DNA of 64,000 nucleotides from Halomarina pelagica. Lineage in GTDB: Archaea; Halobacteriota; Halobacteria; Halobacteriales; Haloarculaceae. Below the pieces are notes generated by a model. It saw only the letters and a program-made list of their open reading frames with translations, did not search any database and was not told the DNA's origin. The stretch spans positions 1,860,001-1,924,000 of the forward strand of contig NZ_CP100454.1 of the NCBI RefSeq assembly GCF_024228315.1, read 5' to 3'. The position numbers and the translations under genes are program-made. This document shows, one piece after another, positions 59,733 to 64,000 of the stretch (the stretch's first letter is position 1; the number at the start of each line of letters is the position of its first letter).

Positions 59733-61214
59733 ATGCTCGACCTCTCGTCCGACGACATCACCGAGGGGCCGGTCCTGCGGGCGCTCCTCGTGCTTGCGGC
59801 CCCGCTGCTCGTGCAGAACGTCGTCCAGGTGTTCCAGCAGATCATCGACCTGTTCTGGGTCGGTCGCCTCGCCAACGCCGACGCGGCCGTCGCGGCCGTC
59901 GGACTGGTGACGCCGCTGCAGGCGCTCGTCTTCGGCGTCGCGCTCTTCATCCCGTTCGTGGGGACGCAGGTGCTCGTCGCCCAGCGGATCGGCGCGGACG
60001 ACGCCTCGGGCGCGCGTCGAGGGGCCGCCACCGGGTTCCTCACCGCGCTCGGACTGGGCCTCGGGGTCGGTCTGCTCGCCGTCGCGCTCGCGCCGACGCT
60101 CGTCGACCTGATCACGAGCACGCGGCCGGACGCGGCCGTCGAGTCCGTCGAGTCGCTCGCCGTCGGCTACTTCAGCGTCCTGATGCTCGGGCTGCCGGTG
60201 CTCACGCTCTCCGACACCACCGAGGCCGCGTTCGTCGGCTGGGGCGACGCGCGCGTCGCGCTCTACATGAACCTCCTCGCGATCGGCGTCAACGCGCTGC
60301 TCGATCCGATCCTCATCTTCGGCTTCGACGTGAACCCCGCGCTCGCGGCGCTCGGTCTCGAGGGGCTCTCCGCCTCGCTGTACGACGCGACGGGCTTCGC
60401 GGGGCTGGGCGTCGAGGGGGCGGCGCTGGCGACGATCGTCGGCTACGCGCTCGGGTTCCTCCTCGGCGCGACGTTCCTCCTCGCCGGGCGCAACGGCGGG
60501 ATGCTCTCCCGGGAGGCGTTCGACGTCGAGGTCCCGGAGTTCCGCGAACTGTTCGACGTCGGTCTCCCGGTCGCCGGACAGCACGTCGCGAAGCAGATGG
60601 CCGACCTCGTGCTCGTGGTCGTCGCGTTCACCCTCGGCGGCGCGGCGGGCCTCGCGGCGTACTTCGTCGGGTTCCGCGTCGCGGGGGTCGCCACGATCCC
60701 GTCGTCGAGCCTCCAGCAGGCCGCCCAGAGCGTCGTCGGACAGAACCTCGGGGCGGGGCTGGTCGAGCGCGCCCGCGCGGCGACCTGGCGCGGTGCCGCC
60801 GTCGCCGCCCTCGTCCTCGGCGCGCTCGGCGTCGCCCAGTGGTTCGCGCCGACGGTCATCGTCGACGCGCTCGCCCCGCAACTGGAGGGGCGTGCGCTCG
60901 ACCTCACGGTTCTCTACCTCCGGATCCTCGCCGTCGGATACCCCGCGATCGGCGCGGCCTACCTCTTCCAGGCGGGGTTCAACGGGGCGAGTCGCACCCG
61001 GACGAGTTTCGTCGCCAGCCTCCTGCAGTACTGGGGCGTGCGCCTCCCGATCGCGGTCGTCGGCGGACTGGTGCTCGTGACGGGCGTCGAGGCCGTCTTC
61101 TGGGCGGTCACCGTCTCGAACGTCGTCGCGGCGGTCGGCCTCGGCGCGTACTACCACTACTCCGCCGAGAACGGGCTGTTCGACCTCCCCGAGGAGGGCG
61201 TCGCGGCCGACTGA
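59733..61214 (+). CDS. MATE family efflux transporter (intact)
   Basis: 493 residues with about 12 helices: MLDLSSDDITEGPVLRALLVLAAPLLVQNVVQVFQQIIDLFWVGRL, then the second half from about residue 260 (VPEFRELFDVGLPVAGQHVAKQMADLVLVV). The internal repeat of the two six-helix halves and the conserved proline in the first helix (AAPLLVQN) match MATE pumps, which export cationic drugs with Na+ or H+. The start ATG at 59733 has a TATA box and an operator-like palindrome. A second MATE gene in this window is broken. Confidence 0.9.
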   Translation: MLDLSSDDITEGPVLRALLVLAAPLLVQNVVQVFQQIIDLFWVGRLANADAAVAAVGLVTPLQALVFGVALFIPFVGTQVLVAQRIGADDASGARRGAATGFLTALGLGLGVGLLAVALAPTLVDLITSTRPDAAVESVESLAVGYFSVLMLGLPVLTLSDTTEAAFVGWGDARVALYMNLLAIGVNALLDPILIFGFDVNPALAALGLEGLSASLYDATGFAGLGVEGAALATIVGYALGFLLGATFLLAGRNGGMLSREAFDVEVPEFRELFDVGLPVAGQHVAKQMADLVLVVVAFTLGGAAGLAAYFVGFRVAGVATIPSSSLQQAAQSVVGQNLGAGLVERARAATWRGAAVAALVLGALGVAQWFAPTVIVDALAPQLEGRALDLTVLYLRILAVGYPAIGAAYLFQAGFNGASRTRTSFVASLLQYWGVRLPIAVVGGLVLVTGVEAVFWAVTVSNVVAAVGLGAYYHYSAENGLFDLPEEGVAAD

Positions 61215-61271
61215 TCCGCGTACCCGCCGGCGGAGAGAAACCCCTTTCATCGCTCGCACCTCCCATCCGCT

Positions 61272-63614
61272 GTGAACGTTACCGAGCGCCTCCCGCAGTT
61301 CGCCGACGCCTTTCCGTTCGAGTCGTTCAACCGAATGCAGTCGGAGGCGCTCCCCGCGATCCTCGAACGCGACGAGAACGTCGTCGTCAGCGCGCCCACC
61401 GCGAGCGGCAAGACCGCCCTCGCGGAACTCGCCATCTGTAAGACCTTAGAGCGGGGCGGCACCGCCCTCTTTCTCGCCCCGCTCCGCGCGCTGACCAACG
61501 AGAAGGAGAGCGAGTGGGAGCGCTTCGAGGCCCTCGGCTACTCGGTGTACGTCGTCACCGGCGAGCGCGAGCTGAACTCCCGCCGGGCCGAGCGCGCCGA
61601 CATCCTCGTGATGACGCCCGAGAAGGCCGACTCCGCCACCCGCAAGCACGAGTCCTCCCGGTACGCGTTCGTCCGGCGCGTGGACTGCTGCGTCATCGAC
61701 GAGGTCCACCTGCTCGACTCCGACCGGCGGGGGTCCGTCCTCGAGGTGACCATCTCGCGACTGCGACGCATCTGCGACCCGCGGATCGTCGCCCTCTCCG
61801 CGACGATGCCCAACGTGGACGACGTGGCGGCCTGGCTCGACGCCGTTCCCGAGACGACCTTCGAGTTCGACGACGGCTACCGCCCCGTCCCGCTGGAGGC
61901 GGGGGTCCGCACCTACACCCACGGCGACAACCCCTTCGCCGACAAGTACCGGCGGCTCTATCGCGCGCTCGACATCGCGGAGCCGCACATCCGCGACGGC
62001 GGCCAGGCGCTGGTGTTCGTCGCCTCCCGGCAGGACACCGTCCGCGCCGCGGAGAAGGCCCGTGACGAACTCGCCGGCCGGGACGTCCCGATGGGCGCGC
62101 GCGGCGACTACGACTTCCACACCGAGGCGAAGGAGCTACAGAACAAGACGCTCCGCCAGTCGGTCCTCGACGGCGTCGGCTTTCACCACGCCGGGCTCTC
62201 CCGCGAGGACAAGGCGCGCGTCGAGGCGTGGTTCCGCCGCGGCGACATCCAGCTTCTCTTCTCGACCTCGACGCTCGCCTGGGGCGTGAACCTCCCCGCC
62301 CGCTGCGTCGTCATCCGGGACACGAAGCTCCACGACCCACTGGAGGGCGAGGTGGACATGAGCCCGCTCGACGTGCTCCAGATGCTCGGGCGGGCCGGGC
62401 GGCCGGGCTACGACGACGCGGGCTACGCCTGGGTGGTCTGCGACGCCGCGGACGCCGACAGGTACCGCCGCCTGCTCCGGGAGGGAAAGGAGATCGAGTC
62501 CCGCCTCGCGGAGGACTTAGACGCCCACCTCAACGCCGAGATCGCCCTCGGGACCATCGACGACCTCGACGACGTGATGGACTGGCTCGACACCACCTTC
62601 TACGCCACGCGCGCTCGAAGCGCCCCCGACCGCTACGACTTCGGCGGCCGCCTGCGCGAGCGCGTCCGCGAGACGCTCTCTCGGCTCGTCGAGGGCGGGT
62701 TCGTCGAGACGGACGCCGAACTCCGCGTCGAGGGGACCGCCCTCGGACGGCTCGCCTCGCGGTACTACCTCCGGCTCGACACCGCGGAGCGCTTCGCCGC
62801 CCTCGCGGAGCGGGACGGGATCTCCGAGATGGACGTGCTGACCGCCGTCGCGCGCGCCGCCGAGTTCGACAGCGTCAGCTGCCGCCAGTCGGAGCGCGAC
62901 GCCGTGAACGCCGTGCTCACCGGACGCGCGGCCGACGTGGACGACGCGAGCCACCGGAAGGTGCTCGCCATCCTCCGATCGAGCATGGCCGGAACGACCC
63001 CCGGCGAACTCCAGAGCGACGCCTGGGTCATCCGGCAGAACGCCCTGCGCCTGCTCGCCGCCCTGCGGGCGTTCCTCGAACGCTTCGGCGGCCCCGCCGA
63101 CGCCAACCTCGCCCGCCGCGTCGAGGCGCGCGTCGAGAACGCCATCAGCGCGGACGCCGTCGGCCTGACGGCCATCGACGGGGTCGGGTCCGGCCGGGCG
63201 AAGAAGCTCGCCGGCGAGGGGCTCACCACCCCCGCGGACGTGGTCGGGGCGGGCGTCGATGCGCTCGTCGACGCCGGGCTCACGCGGGGCGTCGCGGAGC
63301 GCGTCGTCGAGAGCGCCCGAAGCCTCCCCGTCGTCGAGGTCGAGTGGGGTGACTTCCCCGAGCGGATCGCCCGCGGACGGAACGACATGCGCGAGGTGCG
63401 CGTCCGCTCGACGGCCGGCGGCGCGCGCGCGGGCGTCGCCGTCACCGTCAACGGCGTCTCGATGACCGAATCCACTGCGTACCTCGGCGAGACGACCGTC
63501 CCCGTCGGCGTCTTCGGCGGCACCGCCGAGGAGATGGAGTACGAGATCACCGTCACCTTCCCGGAACTCCCGCTCGTGCCGGTGCGGGAGTCGCGGACCG
63601 TGCGCGTGGAGTGA
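61272..63614 (+). CDS. Ski2/Hel308-type ATP-dependent DNA helicase with C-terminal beta domain
   Basis: 780 residues from a GTG. Walker A is APTASGKTA (41-49), the DEVH box is at 143-146 (CCVIDEVHLLDSDRRGSVLE), and later motifs SATMPN, STSTLAWGVNLPA and QMLGRAGRPG are present. After the helicase core come a winged-helix/ratchet part, a helix-hairpin-helix (LTAIDGVGSGRAKKLAGEGL, about 634-660) and a final ~95-residue beta-rich domain (VEWGDFPERIARGRNDMREVRVRSTAGGARAGVAVTVNGVSM...), which Hel308 itself normally lacks. Role in repair or replication restart is likely but the exact branch (Hel308 paralogue or ASCC3/Brr2-like) is not settled. Confidence 0.85.
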   Translation: MNVTERLPQFADAFPFESFNRMQSEALPAILERDENVVVSAPTASGKTALAELAICKTLERGGTALFLAPLRALTNEKESEWERFEALGYSVYVVTGERELNSRRAERADILVMTPEKADSATRKHESSRYAFVRRVDCCVIDEVHLLDSDRRGSVLEVTISRLRRICDPRIVALSATMPNVDDVAAWLDAVPETTFEFDDGYRPVPLEAGVRTYTHGDNPFADKYRRLYRALDIAEPHIRDGGQALVFVASRQDTVRAAEKARDELAGRDVPMGARGDYDFHTEAKELQNKTLRQSVLDGVGFHHAGLSREDKARVEAWFRRGDIQLLFSTSTLAWGVNLPARCVVIRDTKLHDPLEGEVDMSPLDVLQMLGRAGRPGYDDAGYAWVVCDAADADRYRRLLREGKEIESRLAEDLDAHLNAEIALGTIDDLDDVMDWLDTTFYATRARSAPDRYDFGGRLRERVRETLSRLVEGGFVETDAELRVEGTALGRLASRYYLRLDTAERFAALAERDGISEMDVLTAVARAAEFDSVSCRQSERDAVNAVLTGRAADVDDASHRKVLAILRSSMAGTTPGELQSDAWVIRQNALRLLAALRAFLERFGGPADANLARRVEARVENAISADAVGLTAIDGVGSGRAKKLAGEGLTTPADVVGAGVDALVDAGLTRGVAERVVESARSLPVVEVEWGDFPERIARGRNDMREVRVRSTAGGARAGVAVTVNGVSMTESTAYLGETTVPVGVFGGTAEEMEYEITVTFPELPLVPVRESRTVRVE

Positions 63615-63647
63615 GGGTTTTTGTACGAGAGCGGGACCAGCGTCCCT

Positions 63648-64000
63648 ATGTCACCGACCGACCCCACCTCCGCCGTTCGCGTGATCGCCGGCGACTGCAC
63701 CGCCGAGTTCGAGGGCACCCGCTCGCAGGTCCAGCGCGGGCGCGTCGTCTGCCTCCTCAAGCCCGACGGCACCGTCCTCGTCCACGACGCCGACGGCTAC
63801 CAGCCCGTGGCGTGGCTCACCCGCCCCGAGGAGCGTCACGTGACGAACGACCCAGTGGCGATCGAGGCGCGCGACGGCGACCAGTTCCTCCGGGTGACGG
63901 TCCACGAAGCGGCCGCCGACGCGACCGTCCCGGCGAGCCCGGCGGGGGTTCCGGTGGGAACCGCCCCGGACGGCGGGCCGCTCGTCCGGGCGCGCGGCGC
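63648..64000 (+). CDS. nucS: NucS/DUF91-like endonuclease, N-terminal part only (cut by window edge)
   Basis: 117 residues visible: MSPTDPTSAVRVIAGDCTAEFEGTRSQVQRGRVVCLLKPDGTVLVHDADGYQPVAWLT. The phrase GDCTxEFEGxxxxxxxRGxxVxLLKPDGTVLVHxxDGxxPV is the N-terminal beta domain of archaeal NucS/EndoMS, a mismatch-cutting nuclease that associates with PCNA; the catalytic domain lies beyond the window. The helicase just upstream gives a repair context. Confidence 0.7.
   Translation, partial: MSPTDPTSAVRVIAGDCTAEFEGTRSQVQRGRVVCLLKPDGTVLVHDADGYQPVAWLTRPEERHVTNDPVAIEARDGDQFLRVTVHEAAADATVPASPAGVPVGTAPDGGPLVRARG

Overview
This window is chromosomal DNA from a halophilic archaeon (class Halobacteria). 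The signs are very high GC, strongly acidic proteins, archaeal TATA boxes about 25-30 bases before start codons (mostly leaderless transcripts), an archaeal thermosome, PolD small subunit, TiaS, an Orc1/Cdc6 initiator and the haloarchaeal regulator GfcR. I cannot name the genus from sequence alone.

Layout. 1-4.8 kb: nucleobase genes (purine-type permease, gfcR, pyrE) and small membrane or lipoprotein genes. 4.9-13.5 kb: a chromosomal replication origin neighbourhood of the oriC1 type. It holds polB (PolD small subunit), signal peptidase I, orc1, a 1.65 kb gene-free origin with inverted origin recognition boxes (ORBs) around an AT-rich stretch, and the origin-associated genes oapA-oapB-oapC. 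Further ORB-like sites are scattered outward, two of them inside the polB coding sequence. 13.5-18.1 kb: hypothetical genes, a glutaredoxin-like gene, an HTH regulator and tiaS. 18.1-23.9 kb: assimilatory nitrate cluster (nasA, nitrate transporter, nirA) with two short coupled reading frames. 24.1-34.9 kb: thrC-like gene, AstE-like amidohydrolase, TrkA-C/PhoU protein, citrate synthase, a DedA-like protein, a MATE gene broken by a 105-bp palindromic insertion, ilvA and ridA. 34.9-35.5 kb: tRNA-Ser(GGA) with two extra copies of its 3' end. 36-42 kb: thermosome, lipoproteins, an alanine dehydrogenase/ornithine cyclodeaminase family gene. 42-49 kb: two different leucyl-tRNA synthetases, one archaeal type and one bacterial type, divergently placed around a Nudix gene. 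50-57.3 kb: Hsp20, pheA, and a 2-oxoacid dehydrogenase complex operon (E1 alpha, E1 beta, E2, E3). 57.7-64 kb: a VapBC-type pair, lipA (which would make the lipoyl cofactor for the E2 next door), an intact MATE pump, a Ski2/Hel308-type helicase and the start of a NucS-like nuclease.

Besides the genes, the window is rich in short palindromic and tandem-repeat DNA: an interspersed hairpin repeat present three times, composite multi-hairpin elements, iteron-like arrays next to the origin, and two genes whose 3' ends including the stop codon are tandemly repeated downstream. I see no CRISPR array, rRNA or transposase gene. Nothing here is a convincing wholly new multi-gene system; the strongest candidates for new biology are the origin architecture, the palindromic mobile-like elements and the paired LeuRS genes.
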